DNA of 64,000 nucleotides from Druceiella hillmani (GCA_039881145.1 JAYKKI010000006.1:23434501-23498500), one strand, 5' to 3'. Counted from the first letter of the stretch, positions 36,121-48,540 are shown. Numbers and translations are program-made. The notes: a model not told the origin generated them from the sequence alone.

Positions 36121-37410
36121 CCGTCACCAGGTCCTTCTATTTTCGAAATCGCCAGAATAAAAAACATTTATGAAAATATATTAAAATAGAATGAATAAAG
36201 TACGAATGAAACTTGGTGCTTTTATTCAATTATAAAAATTTACTACTTCAGCATATCAATAGATAACGTAACGTGCATTTAATAAACTCGTTGCGCCATC
36301 TATCGGCTAAACGTTTAACATTTTTTAAAGATGTTGCAATAGTCTCAACGGGTAATAAATAATTCCCGCCCTCTTCATCGAAAATCATTCGGGCGAAGGC
36401 CGGGGGAATCTTAAGTAGTTTCCCCCGCCCTTTGATACAGAACGACCGTTTTCAAACCCTCGAATTTTATATCAACATTACGGAACAATAATTAGTCACG
36501 GTGAGATTATAATTACACAAATGTTTCCGTTGAGCATACGATTACTTTCTGTAATACCATAGGTATTACAGAAAGTAATGTTACGTACGACCCGAGTGAC
36601 CACCTTCATACAAAAGTACGATCCACAAGAATTGTAGTACATCAAGTTTCATGTTAATCAACCATTAAGGTTATGTATTTATTAGATTGATATTTACGAA
36701 TTTATTATTAAAAAATTCAGGCTGACAGAAATATTACTTCGCATAAAATGGGCAAAAATTAATTTTTCCTGTAATATTCAGAGGTTCTTCTCGTATACTT
36801 ATTAATATTTTCATTTAACAGTAAGTAATATGATAACATAATATATGTAATATGTATATATATAATAATAATATAATGAGCACGAAGCTATTGAATGTTT
36901 CTTTCTAACTGAGCAAGGAACCGCTTACGCTGATTTAAGCCGTGTGCCGGAGTAAACCCGCCATGCGCCGGTGAGACTGTCCTACGAACTTCTGCAAGTA
37001 TTCCACACAAAAACAGAGAAACGTATATTGTTTACATACATGTAATATATATGTATTTGTCTAGTCACAATATTTATATAACATTTACAAGTTACTTCAA
37101 TATTTGTGCAACATTAACATGAATGTCTAATAATGCCATATTTATTGAAATGAAGACGGTCAGATGTGCCGATGTAAAATATTTCTATGAATATATAATA
37201 CCTCAATATATATAATACCTAGCCAATGTCTTATCGACCTGTTTTGATAAAATTAATAATGCATGCTCAAACGCGACTTGTAGAACAACCACTATTTTTG
37301 TCTCTGTTTCACAATAATATTCTGCAATAAGATTACTATGGTTTTTTACGAAATGCCTAAAATGTTACGTAAATATGGGTGCATCAATAACATAGTTTTG
37401 CATAAAGAGA
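36121..37410. other. AT-rich stretch with two short GC-richer islands, no supported gene
   Basis: Two GC-richer islands stand out. At about 36350-36470 the sequence includes 'cccgccctcttcatcg' and 'ggcgaaggccggggg'. At about 36915-37000 it includes 'gtgtgccggagtaaacccgc' and 'catgcgccgg'. Neither has an open frame I recognise. The bases 'ttgcgccatctatcggc' near 36290 resemble a motif common in arthropod retroelement copies. Confidence 0.35.
36541..36579. repeat. Perfect 18-bp stem-loop
   Basis: The left arm 36541-36558 ('attactttctgtaatacc') is exactly complementary to 36562-36579, with a 3-base loop 'ata'. No poly-T tail or neighbouring gene suggests a terminator. Confidence 0.85.
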
Positions 37411-37420
37411 AATATATAAT

Positions 37421-37831
37421 CGAATCAAGTATAAACTTCGATCAAGTATAAATTTGAAACTGCATGAACAATCAAGTATAAATTTGAAAGTGCATGAACA
37501 GTCAAGTATAAATTTGAAAGTACATGGAAAAGTCAAGTATACATTTGAAAGTGCATGAAAAATCAAGTATAAATTTGAAAGTGCATGAACAATCAAGTAT
37601 AAATTTGAAAGTGCATGAAAAAGTCAAGTATACATTTGAAAGTGCATAAAAAATCAAGTATAAATTTGAAAGTGCATGAACAATCAAGTATAAATTTTAA
37701 AGTGCATGGAAAAGTCAAGTATACATTTGAAAGTGCATAAAAAATCAAGTATAAATTTGAAAGTGCATGAAAAATCAAGTAAAAATTTGAAAGTGCATGA
37801 AAAATCAAATATAAATTTGGAGTGCATGAAA
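37421..37831. repeat. Minisatellite, 30/31-bp unit in a 91-bp higher-order period
   Basis: About 13 units of 'aatcaagtataaatttgaaa' plus 'gtgcatgaac'. Every third unit is a 31-bp variant, 'aagtcaagtatacatttgaa' plus 'agtgcat(g/a)aaa', at about 37531, 37622 and 37713, giving a 91-bp higher-order period. The minus strand is open through most of the array, which creates four overlapping ORFs of repeated 'TFKFILD' peptides. These are by-products of the repeat and not genes. Confidence 0.95.
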
Positions 37832-37839
37832 AAGGCGTA

Positions 37840-39735
37840 AAACAAAATATAATTTTGGTCGTAAGTAGTTACAACGCCCCTTTTGTAGAACACACGAAAC
37901 TTACTCACGCTGCAAATAAACACATATACAGTTTTAATATATTTTTATTTAGGCTATTAGAGTTGAAAATATATAAAGGACTACATTTTTCATTCAAAAT
38001 TGCATTTTGGTATACGTTTACTTTTGAATATTTATTTATCCGTAATACTTTCCAATTACCCATTTATCAGTTATATCAGTAACGTAATATATGTCATCAA
38101 CGCACAGAGCGTGTTTCATAAGTCACGCCGGTTTTCGGCGTCAAGTTTTACCATTAATTTTTTTGACGAAACCAAATTTTAAATCATCTTCAGTACTCAG
38201 AGTGTAATCCATTATATTCTGTTATCTTTGTCCACCGGTAAGTTTCGTGTGTCCCTTATACGACAAATCTTTGGGCTTAGAAACAAAGAAATTCCTGTTT
38301 AAAATTCAGCTCAAGATCTGATTTTTTTTTCATTTAAATACCGTGCTATGGACTATCAGACGGAGCAACATTCGAGATATATTGAGGAGATATATCGATA
38401 CCGCTAATTTCTGCGATCTCATTCTTTGCCAGTTTTGCAGTACACGGTTTAGCGGTGTTCTGTTGTTCGAATGCGCTCCAATTTTAAGTTTCTTGGCGGT
38501 TGCGGCTGCCTCAATTTTTTTTATTATTGTGCTCAAAAGAACATGAATTTCATATTGACTGGACTCCATACTTAATTTCTTGTCCTTTAATTTCTAGAAA
38601 TAAAACTGTATGTCCGATAAGGAGTAAAATAGTTGAGCTCTCAAATTATTTTTGTCTAAAATAGATTAAAATAACTTTTATTTGCTTAAACCGACATTAT
38701 TTAGGAGACCATTGTATAGTATCATTTCGTATCGATACATGCCTATATTTTAATCATTCGTTATCTGCTATATTTTGGTCACTTATCGTTGGTTATCTGC
38801 TATTTTCAATACGTTCATGTTATTCTGTCGATTAATTTGAAAATTAATAATGTGTGTGAAAGAATTGTTTTTTTATATTTTTACTGGTGAAACCAAAATC
38901 ACCATATTCATTTAGTAGGCTCTCTTGAAGAATGGTATTTTTAAATTTTTCATTTATTTGTTTAGTGCTAATGTTAAATAATATTTAATGGTAAATAATA
39001 TTTAATGTTAATATCTGCGATAGATGTGTATCATATACGCTCTGTTACGCGTTGGGTCACGATCGCGAATATTATTGTTGGAGTATTTTATTATTATACC
39101 CAATATTCAGATATAATTTTACTTGTTCGCAATAAAGTCTTATTTAAGTTATACCTGGTGATTTTTATGTGATCCTATGGTGCTAAAAATAGATAAAAAT
39201 TAGACTAAATCTACCGGTGTATAATTTTTGGATATCGTTCATCTTTTCAGAAACCTATTAAATAATGTTTTAAATAGAAAAATAAATATCCTGAAGATGA
39301 AGTGGGGGAAATATACCCAGGTATGGCCATAAATCGGAAATCTTTATTTTTAATTGCGACGTAGCGGCGTTGCGGCGTAGGTATCTAGGGATTATTATTT
39401 TGACAATGATTCTAAACGCTAATGAGTTTGAAATATTTTAGTTATTGTATTACTTGAAAAATAAACAGAGGACGATTGCAATTTTAGTTGGGATGCAGGG
39501 GCTATATACTTATCATCATTACACAGTAATCACTCGAGTTGTTGTATAGTTCAATGCCGTTATAGCTTATTGTATAAAAACGAAACGATAGATAGAGTGG
39601 CTCTCAGTCGTATCCAACTTATTAATATTATATTTATTTTCCAACAGAACCCTATGAACAATAATATGAAATTGACTAGTGCTTCACATTTTTCAAAATC
39701 GTCAGCTTCTGTTTTCATAGCGTGAAAATTTATTT
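37840..39735. other. Stretch with no supported gene
   Basis: Short frames at 37822-38182 have no domain. The pair of opposite frames around 38330-38569 sits in a locally GC-richer patch with an Ala/Lys/Arg-rich minus-strand peptide ('AATAKKLKIGAHSNNRTP'). I do not recognise it and would not call it a gene without a homolog. Confidence 0.35.
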
Positions 39736-39740
39736 ATTTA

Positions 39741-40680
39741 TTTGTATAATTTAATCAACTGCTATCTGCATAACAGAATAAAGACCAATGAGCAACAAGA
39801 CAAAGTTATTTTCTAACAAGTACAAAGACAACATGATGTATTGTATTTGTATAATTTAATCTACTACTATCTGCATATTAGAATAAAGACCAATGAGCTA
39901 CATGACAAAGATATCTTCTAACAAGTACAGAGACAACATGATGTATTGTATTTGTATAATTTAATCAACTACTATCTGCATAATAGAATAAAGACCAATG
40001 AGCAACATGACAAAGATATGTTCTAACAAGTACAAAGACAACAAGATGTATTGTATTTGTATAATTTAATCAACTACTATCTGCATAATAGGATAAAGAT
40101 CAATGAGCAACATAACAAAGATATTTTCTAAGAAGTACAAAGACAACATGATGTATTTGTATAATTTAATCAACTACTATCTGCATAATAGAATAAAGAC
40201 CAATGATCAACATGACAAAGATATGTTCTAACAAGTACAAAGACAACATGATGTATTGTATTTGTATAATTTAATCAACTACTATCTGCATAATAGGATA
40301 AAGACCAATGAGCAACATGACAAAGATATTTTCTAACAAGTACAAAGACAACATGATGTATTGTATTTGTATAATTTAATCAACTACTATCTGCATAATA
40401 GGATAAAGATCAATGAGCAACATGACAAAGATATTTTCTAACAAGTACAAAGACAACATGATGTATTGTATCTGTATAATTTAATCAACTACTATCTGCA
40501 TAACAGAATAAAGACCAATGAGCAACATGACAAAGATATGTTCTAACAAGTACAAAGACAACATGATGTATTGTATTTGTATAATTTAATCAACTACTAT
40601 CTGCTTAATGGAATAAAGACCAAGGAGCAACATGACAAAGATATTTTCTAACAAGTACAAAGACAATATGATGTATTGTA
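39741..40680 (+). repeat. Satellite-like tandem array, 9 x 105 bp
   Basis: Units begin 'tttgtataatttaatcaact' at 39741, 39846, 39951, 40056, 40156, 40261, 40366, 40471 and 40576. The fourth unit is 100 bp because it lacks 'ttgta' at its end; the rest are 105 bp. Each continues through 'ctatctgcataa.agaataa', 'agaccaatgagcaacatgac' and 'ctaacaagtacaaagacaac'. Differences between units are scattered point changes, so the array is older than the 68-bp array. No frame runs through it. Confidence 0.97.
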
Positions 40681-40689
40681 TTTGTGTAA

Positions 40690-41880
40690 AGCACATACGG
40701 AGCTATTAAAAAAAACTGTTCACTCGATTACAGATCATATGGCATATGAAATAATAAATTGCCATCTGTGTCCATGGTTACTGTATGTGTGCAGGATATA
40801 CTATGTAGCAGGCTGCTTAGCGAGAGACAAATTATTCAAATTCAATTATAATGCAAGCTTTCATGGAATCCGGACGGCAAACATATAAATAGTATTGTAG
40901 ATACTGAATACAATTCCTCCGCCACCTATATATTAGCTGAAAAAAATAATTGCCACAAAGAAGTTGAATATATGGCAGACGAATAAAAATGGGCAGCTGA
41001 ATTTGAAAAAAAATAATGAATGATATTAATAGATCAACTGCATATTTCAAATTGTCTATATTGTGTATTTATTGTTTGCATTGGGAAAGATTTCTAATAA
41101 CATTGGAAGTGATTCAGCGGGTTTACTAATTTTGGAAAGAAAAGATAAAGTCAACATTTGTAAAGTTTTGTAACGAATGTTTGCATTCAGAATTGAGAGA
41201 TCCTTAAAACTCAGAATCTCTGAGGATAAACCTGAAATATTTCTTTAAGATGTTTGAATAATTGTCAGTAAATATGTGATCCATTCATTACTACTACGTA
41301 CATCCATATACTGATAGAAAAATGTCAGCGATAATATCAGCTCATTGTGTCTTTGTGTATCAAGTTTGGACATTCAATACATCAACGTCAATGTATAAAT
41401 CATATCAGCAGTTTTTTTTGGAGATTTGTAGTATGATATTGAACTTTAGATCGCTATTAAATTGTCTAAAAAATATCCGGCTGAAGTTAAATTTAAAACG
41501 TACGGACTATTTTTGTTCTAGCAAATTAGTTTCTATTTGGGTTTTTATATTGGGTTTTTATATTTATTTCACCAGGTTTTTTATTGGATTATTTACTATT
41601 TTAAAAATGGAAAAAAGTTTGCAAGTCAATTTAAATGCTGAGTTAAAATTTAATTATATAATTCTTCAACTTGAATAAACTTTACAAATTTATATTTTTT
41701 TATTTTTTTTTTATAACCGATAGTTACAATTTGCTATATCTCTACTAAAGTGTTGTGAAATATTCATATGAAAAATATTGATACTTAACAACAATATTTT
41801 ATATTGTTGTGAAGTACCAAGGTAAAATGTGTCAAATAATTTATTTATATCATACTTATGCGTTATTAAAATTTTATATA
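40690..41880. other. AT-rich stretch with no supported gene
   Basis: The 118-codon frame at 41322-41678 is Phe/Leu/Ile-rich and AT-driven, with no recognisable domain or splice context. An imperfect hairpin at 41785-41816 ('acaacaatat...atattgttgt') is present. Confidence 0.4.
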
Positions 41881-41882
41881 AT

Positions 41883-42165
41883 ACTAGCTGTGCCTACGAC
41901 TTCGTTTGCATGTAATTAGTAATTTTTGTTATGTTGCTTCTGAGTATGTGCCTCTGAGGAATATATTATTACCATACCAAATTTCATCAAAATCCGTCCA
42001 CTGGATTTTGTGTTATACCCATTTAAATTAACATAAAGAAAGACAGACAAAAATTTAAAAAAATAGTTTTTTTGGCTTCTATTATCATACTTTACACTAA
42101 ATCAATCACTTTTTAAAAAATATTTTCAATGTACAGGATTCACTTTGTTGCCATTTGATTATACG
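41883..42165 (+). repeat. RTE-type short retroelement (copy a)
   Basis: It starts 'actagctgtgcctacgactt' then 'cgtttgcatg'. It continues through 'accaaatttcatcaaaatcc' followed by 'gtccactgg' and 'agacagacaaaaa' to a 3' part with 'ggcttctattatcatacttt', 'aatcaatcactttttaaaaa' and 'caatgtacaggattcac'. This head and body are widespread in insect genomes as the 3' region of RTE-type LINEs and dependent SINEs. It has no coding capacity and is short, so it moved in trans if at all. The 3' part also occurs at 55240-55330 (plus) and 59938-60060 (minus). Confidence 0.75.
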
Positions 42166-42984
42166 CATAGATTTATTCAGGAATTATGTGAAGGGCACTG
42201 AACTGTGTACCGTGATAGGTTCATCTTATCATTTGCCGGATGTTTAGCAACGTATGGCACGAGAATATCTAAAACTGACGGCGACTTGAACGGCTACGGT
42301 GTCTAAAATTATATGAAATCCCTCATTTTAAAGTGAATTCGGATACTTACTATTGGCGAATAGCTGTGGATACGAATACCGATATTTGGTACATCGCAAA
42401 TAAAAACCATATTACAAAAAATTATTATCACGAAGTATCAAGATATTTTTATCCACTATTTTACTGGAATGTCCGCTGTGTGTAATTTGGTGAGAAACTG
42501 TTACTTATTACTTTTGCCGGTGGCCCAGCGAAAATAAAAACCACATTACAAAAACAATGACCACGAAGTGTCGAGATATTTTTATCCACGATTTTAATGA
42601 AATGTCGGTTGGTAAGGTGTCGCCAGAACTCGAGCTTCCATACCATCTATCGTTAACATTTAGATTAAATTAAGTAATGCCAAATCCTTAGTGCCTTAAT
42701 TTCAATGATTCTTGGCACATCTTAAAAGGAAAAGACGCAAACCTTATTAGAACGTGTGATCCATCATTTGTTGGTCACAATCATTTCTCTCAGAAAAAAC
42801 TTACAATTACTAAGGTTGTAATTAATTTTTAGAGAATTAAGAAAGGTTGTAATTAATTTTTAAAGAATAAGAAGAGTTTTTTTTAAATGCATGTCTCGTG
42901 GAAAGGCTGATAACAGTGATGTAAAAATATTTTTTTTCGTAGTGCAATTTCCTTCTTTTGTAATTAGTCTTAGCAAATCTTTAT

Positions 42985-43114
42985 CCTTCTTAAATTGTAT
43001 TATTGTAGTTTCTATGGTCACCATTGGAGTACATAAATTTTGCCTTTTTTATTTCACACACCACAAACTTCGCTGACACTAATATTTTTTGCACTATGCT
43101 AAAAACGATGCGTA

Positions 43115-43201
<87 letters not shown>

Positions 43202-43330
43202 GTTTTGCGTGTATATCTGGTGTATCACTGCTTGTTATTCTTCTTGTAAGGAAACAATTTCTGATAAGATGTATATTCGAAAATAGTATGTATTACGTGT
43301 CCGAAATACTTGACATGAAATTTAATTAGA
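42985..43330 (+). repeat. Dispersed long repeat, unit E part 1 (copy 2)
   Basis: Counterpart of 10495-10930, with 'tccttcttaaattgtattat', 'tagtttctatgg', 'aacttcgctgacac', 'acgatgcgtag' and then 'gttattcttcttgtaagg' followed by 'aaacaatttctga'. It differs by carrying the (TA)n tract at 43115-43198. Nearby frames are produced by that tract. Confidence 0.6.
43115..43198. repeat. (TA)n microsatellite
   Basis: About 84 bases of (TA)n with single 'ac' interruptions at about 43169 and 43197. It sits inside repeat unit E copy 2 where copy 1 lacks it. The Tyr/Ile-repeat ORFs on both strands are artefacts of the tract. Confidence 0.97.
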
Positions 43331-43399
43331 TACAGTCATTAGTCTTGCGTTAATTTTAAGAACTTTAATTTTTCGAGGACAGAAATTACCTATTGTCGT

Positions 43400-44120
43400 T
43401 GTCACAGACTTAAGAAATTTATTCGAGAATACCACGACTTTAATTCATTTCTTAATTTTATTTTTCCGCATATTGTCTTAGGTCTTAAACAGCAAACACT
43501 TCGCAATCTATTTCTATTTATTATGATACTTAATGTTGGTAATTGGCCACAGTTTTCTTTATTTTTTTTGTTACGCAATAAATCTGCAGGTACTTCCATT
43601 ATCGTTGTGACTGAAATAAATTAAAACAATAAAATAGTTTCTTCCAAGCGGAAAACTATTCAGAAATTTCATCAGTGTATTTCGCGAAGAAAACGAAAGC
43701 GTTGATGAGCAAAAGGAAGTTGGGGCAAGCGGAAACGAAATTCTCGCCGTTGAGTGGGTGGCTAGAAGTACCAAGAGTTGCACGGTTTATTTTACGAGCG
43801 AAGTTTTCAACCTGTGTCAAATTAGGAGATTCCATACGACGTTTGATTAAGGGATATTTTTGTTACTCTGGAAATGATATAATAGTGTTCGATAGATAAA
43901 TTATTTTATTTATGACTCTGTTTTTAAATATATGTTCTACAGAAAATATAAAGCATTTAATTTAAAAAAATTAATTTGAAAGCATAATTTTCATCAAACA
44001 ATTTTTTTTTAATTTATTAATTTATCTTGTTTAAAAATCTTGAATTCAGAGCTAATTAAAAAAATGCTATGTGCTGTAATATGGAGTTCGCCATAAGTCC
44101 ATTTTTGGTTTTCTTATATA
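43400..44120 (+). repeat. Dispersed long repeat, unit E part 2 (copy 2)
   Basis: Counterpart of 12950-13650. Landmarks are 'gttgtgactgaaataaatta', 'aataaaatagtttcttcc', 'aaaaggaagttggggc', 'agcggaaacgaaattct' and 'gagctaattaaaaaaatgct'. ORFs at 43571-43783 and 43675-43899 overlap on opposite strands and are broken in copy 1, so I do not call genes. A short duplication follows at 44135-44205 ('ttattatgtatgtatcct' twice). Confidence 0.65.
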
Positions 44121-44209
44121 TGTCTCTAGAAGATTAAAGAAATTTTATTATGTATGTATCCTATCAGATATAAAGGGATTAAAGAAATTTAATTATGTAT
44201 GTATCCTGT

Positions 44210-46590
44210 TAGGTATTGAAAATAGGTACGAAATATTTACATTTATTACCATGTTATTTATGAAAATGATTTATCTTTTCTATTATTTTAATGAGTTTTA
44301 CTTTAATGATGATATTTTATAGGGAATATTTAGAGATCGAATTTTTAAACTTATTTTAAATCTGGCATACAAGAAGGGCGGGAAAGATTATTTATGCGAT
44401 GAGCAGTAAAAGTACTGTATTAAATTAATAAGTAAATCGTTGTCAGCGTGGTGTATTGGGTTGATCACAAGGCGTACGGTCTTTTACGGCTCGGCCTTAG
44501 CTGACTAACATATAACATGTGCACGGTTTGGCAACGTAGTAAAATTTCGAACAAGTGGTCCTACTGATGTATCAGATCTCTGTGCGCGTAATAGGTGAAG
44601 CCGACTCGGAAATTCGCAAAAAGAAATAAGTCGCTTTGAAAATTCATGTAAACTGAGTTGATTAAGTCGATTCTATAAAAATATTATTCGTTAATTTCGC
44701 GAATTCGTTATTTGAATATTTATTAATTTTTTGATTATTTTAATCGAGTTATTGGAAAATAAAAATGTTACTAATACAAAAAAAAACAATAATACTGAGA
44801 TGGACAGCAATCTTTTTTAAATAATATTTAGGTATCAATAAAAAAATTCATATTAAAATAGGTAGGTTTCGGTTTAGTCTTCACCTTTAATTCCGTATTA
44901 ACACTTAATAATAGTCACGTACATAAGAATAATGGTTTTTAAATATTAAATTACAATTGTTTTACTTTTCTTAACAATGTGGTAGTCATGTTTCCTACGT
45001 TAAAATAGAATACTATAATTTTCTATACCACGAACAATTTGAAAATTTAAATGTCCTTTGTGACTAATTTTATTATGTATGCATACATCTGTATATAGAT
45101 GTAAATCGATTAAATTTCAACTCATTTAGAATCGGTTTGCAAAGTCGAGTCACATCCTAAGTGTGTGGTCATTCAATATTAAAACAAATCAATCTGATGG
45201 CCCGAATTAGTAAGCTTATTAAGATATTTTAACAGATCGAATTTACCATGTACAGAACCAAGTTCCCTATGAAGTGAAAACTTACCAACTACGTCTATAT
45301 GAATCTGAATATAATTCAATATGTGAAGTATATCTAATATAAACTTTATTAGTTTTATAGCTTATGTTGCTGTAAGTTACATATAAAAACAGCAATAGTT
45401 GTGTCGTGAAATATATTGTCTATAAGTTGTAATTTATTAGAATACAGAGATTTATATTTAGTTTAAGAGCTTGTTTCACGAAGCGTTTTTATTCATTTTT
45501 ATAATCATAACACAAATATCTATATTTTGCTACTTTGTCCCAAAATTAGGATAAACAAAACTATTTTGTGTGGGTTTTTATATTAATTCTATTATTTTTA
45601 AAGGTTATTAAAAATGCGTACTGTCACATAACAAAAAACATTTTGTGTAGAATCAAAACTATTGGACGATTGGGCACTATTATACATATTTGTATTAATT
45701 CCATTTTCAGTTATAATATTACTTATATTTAAACCCAGTTCAACTGTAGTCCAGATATAGCTTTGACAGGTACTAACTGGACGACCTGTTTAAAATCGCC
45801 AAATTTCGATGAAATTATGAAATACACTGCGGTTTTTGGAACAGGAGGTATACTCCTATTTTCTGCAAAATCTGAAAAATGTCGGCACTTATTCAATGTG
45901 ATTATTTACATGCATTTCACCTGTTATGAACAGAACAAATTTATCTTGCTCAGAAAATGAACTTATTCTATGAAGTAGATAGTATCATCAATATTGTCAG
46001 GTGAGATATTTAATATCGTAGTGACATTTTGGATCCACCTCTCATAGGTTGATATTAAAAAAATTCAATAAAGTATATGTACTTGGTGACTGTGTAGTAT
46101 CACATGTGCAAATACCATCGATGCTAATCTGTATGTTTTTCTATAAGTTTGAAGTAAGGTAACGTATTCGTTAATTATTTTAAGATTTTTATTTAAAGTA
46201 CGATCGGTTTTAACAGTATATTCATAAGCCAAATTAACATAGTGAATTGTTCTAAATAAGCAATTTTTTTGTAGAATCGATTGTTAGTTCTTGGTCAAAT
46301 GAATATCTAGATAAAATATTTTGAAATTGGGGCCATAATGTTAATTTTGTTGCATGTGAAAAAAATATCTTCTTATTAAATCTTATAAAATTTCATTTTA
46401 ACTAATAAATATATGGACTGAAAGGTACTTACTTATTTACATAGTTTATTATTATTTAAAACATACTGTGTATTATGATACAGATAATAATACAACCTAA
46501 AAAAATTGTCAGCTTCACGTCTTATTACGTTGCGTAAAAAAATTTCCACTTGTTTGTTATGTATAAGGTTCTACCCATGGTTACTAGTAT
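44210..46590. other. Stretch with no supported gene
   Basis: A GC-richer patch at 44440-44620 ('gtcttttacggctcggcctt' and surroundings) has no open frame. The 65-codon plus-strand frame at 45763-45960 begins just after an acceptor-like 'ctttgacag' and has a patch of less AT-biased codons, but nothing I recognise. Confidence 0.35.
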
Positions 46591-46595
46591 TTTGC

Positions 46596-47147
46596 CTAGA
46601 TAAAGTAACGTGTTGTGAAAAATACTCTGGTAAGTTGAGAAAAACTCGTGGCACATGAAACTAACTGCGGATCGTTTATTAGTGCACCCACCAATCCATT
46701 TGATGTCATTTGTTCCACACTTTTGGTAACATCATTTTCACTAAAATCTGTATAGCAAATCACTGCTGACGATAAATCTGTCCTATTGAACCTCATGTGT
46801 GTACGTCCTTATGGAAGGAAAAGTCAGTAACTGTTCCCTCAATTTTAACATCACTATCATAATTTGACTTGCAGCCGTCCTGATATCTGAAAATAATTTT
46901 AAATTTTGAATTAATGTATTGAGAATGAGCAAAAAGGAACCTACACTAATTTTCCTAATATTTGTAAATTTATTCCTAATATTTAAAAAAAAATATTTTA
47001 CAATAATATCTACCTATATTTATCAAAAGAAAATATGTTGATTTTCACTGAAGAATATACGAATACAAAAGACATTATGTTATTTGGAGGTTCTTACCTT
47101 GTTATGTTGATTTCCTTATTTCTTGGTAGCAGTTGGCAAGTGAATGA
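46596..47147 (-). pseudogene. Two-exon fragment of an unknown protein-coding gene, frameshifted
   Basis: On the minus strand a 50-base exon (47147-47098) ends at a good donor, AAG/GTAAGA. The next exon (46886-46596) starts after an acceptor, 'attattttcag'. Splicing removes 211 bases and keeps one frame across the junction (exon 1 ends in codon phase 2). The encoded pieces include 'SFTCQLLPRNKEINIT' in exon 1 and 'YQDGCKSNYDSDVKIEG' at the start of exon 2. About 35 codons into exon 2 the frame shifts within an 'acacac' run near 46798. It then stays open for 66 codons, with 'DLSSAVICYTDFSEND' and 'GLVGALINDPQLV', to the stop at 46596. Sequons NIT and NRT and spaced cysteines hint at a secreted or extracellular protein. 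I do not recognise the family. It may be a pseudogene exon pair, or a real gene with a slippage error or polymorphism. Confidence 0.4.
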
Positions 47148-47149
47148 CT

Positions 47150-48535
47150 AATTCTGGATAAGACAAACTTTTTTTTAAAACATTTATTACCATCACAATA
47201 AAGTGATGGTGATAAATATTAAAGATTTCTAATACCCAGAAATATTCGATTTATAAAATAGGAATCTGAAATATCTTAATATCCGATGCTTCAAATATAC
47301 TGTAAAATGGTGAAATGAAATTATTATGCCTCATTATAATTTCTAGATGCGAAAATCCCGAAAAACTGGTTGAAGGCGAAATTACTAGGAAAATAAGTAA
47401 AACCGAGATTCGTTTACCGGGTCTTCTACTTTATATCTGTGTATATTCTATATTTAAATTATAATATTGTCATAGGTTTGTAAAGTCATGAATCTTATCT
47501 ACGAATATCAGAGGCGATAGTGAGTAGATAGCAAGGGAATTTCATGCGAATTTGAAACGATATCTAATTATAAATATTTCTTCGCCTAACTGCATTTCAA
47601 TATAGGCTCTAGGCTGTCTCTTTGTTAGCATCGTGTTACCTACGTGCGTTTAAAAGAAAAAAAATTCTAATTACAGCTACTGGGTTCTCTGATACTGTAA
47701 ACTAATTTAATTTAAATCACATGTCTTTCTTCTTTATCTATTTTTGATAAATGTACTATTTCATTGAACATTGAAAAATTGTCGACACATATGTCATCAC
47801 CATGTTTTTATTTGGTTTGATTAAGCAAATATAAAGTAAAATCAGAAATTTTTCATTATTAATAACGATAAATTACATTTATACAGGTTTGTCGTGTGCA
47901 GTTTTACTCGGAAGCGAAGTTGTTTTATTCATCAAAATATTTGGCTAATTTTGGGTTAGACATGCCAAAACTGGTATATTTGTATTTATTAATAAATTGA
48001 AAATATCAAAAATATTAGTGCCTCTTGTCACTTTGGAGATTTGTTCTCATAAAAGTCGAAAAGCAGTTAAATTAACGCTCAGCGGAATCCTTGCATCCAT
48101 TTGATCAAAAATATATATTCTATGTAATTGTTCTAAACAAAAAAAACCTAAAATTGGTTCGTCTAATTGGCAGTTTATTTTCGTTTATATACTACAGGTT
48201 ACTTATATATAGGTAATGGATTAATTTAGTTAATTTATTTACATGGAAGACTCTTTCACAGAAAATAGGGAAAGTTTCTGAAAAAAACTTACCTATAAAT
48301 GATTTTTAATCGCGTGCAAATAAATTGGAACTTTTGAATAATTTCTTGAAGACAATTTTTAATTATGAGCAGTAGTTACACCATATACCGACTTTGTCAC
48401 AAATGGAACACAAGACATAAATATTTAATTTTTGTTTTGACAATAACATTGAACACCACGAAATTGAAAAAGATTATTGTCGAACATATTTTTAAAACTC
48501 CATTGGGCATCCTGTTGTTTTCTACACTCTCTGAA
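47150..48535. other. AT-rich stretch with no supported gene
   Basis: If the fragment at 46.6-47.15 kb is genuine, its upstream exons would lie here on the minus strand. I see donor-like and acceptor-like sequences (for example near 47632) but no exon I can defend. Confidence 0.35.
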
Positions 48536-48540
48536 TAAAT

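Noticed and set aside
37384..37923. Overlapping minus-strand ORFs with repeated 'FKFILD' peptides
   Set aside because: They are reading frames of the 30/31-bp minisatellite. Each register shift of 91 bp makes a new overlapping ORF, with no start context and no non-repeat domain.
38330..38569. Opposite-strand ORFs of 67-79 codons in a GC-richer patch
   Set aside because: The minus-strand peptide is less AT-biased but shows no known domain, and the overlap of two frames argues for composition rather than coding.
41322..41678. 118-codon ORF as a membrane protein gene
   Set aside because: Phe/Leu/Ile/Tyr content follows from AT richness. No splice signals, homologous segments or repeat conservation support it.
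42990..43329. ORFs with long Tyr/Ile runs on both strands (also at 61455-61685)
   Set aside because: Produced by (TA)n microsatellites.
45763..45960. Plus-strand exon after an acceptor-like 'ctttgacag'
   Set aside because: No convincing donor in phase and no recognisable protein. It lies on the opposite strand from the better-supported gene fragment at 46.6-47.15 kb.
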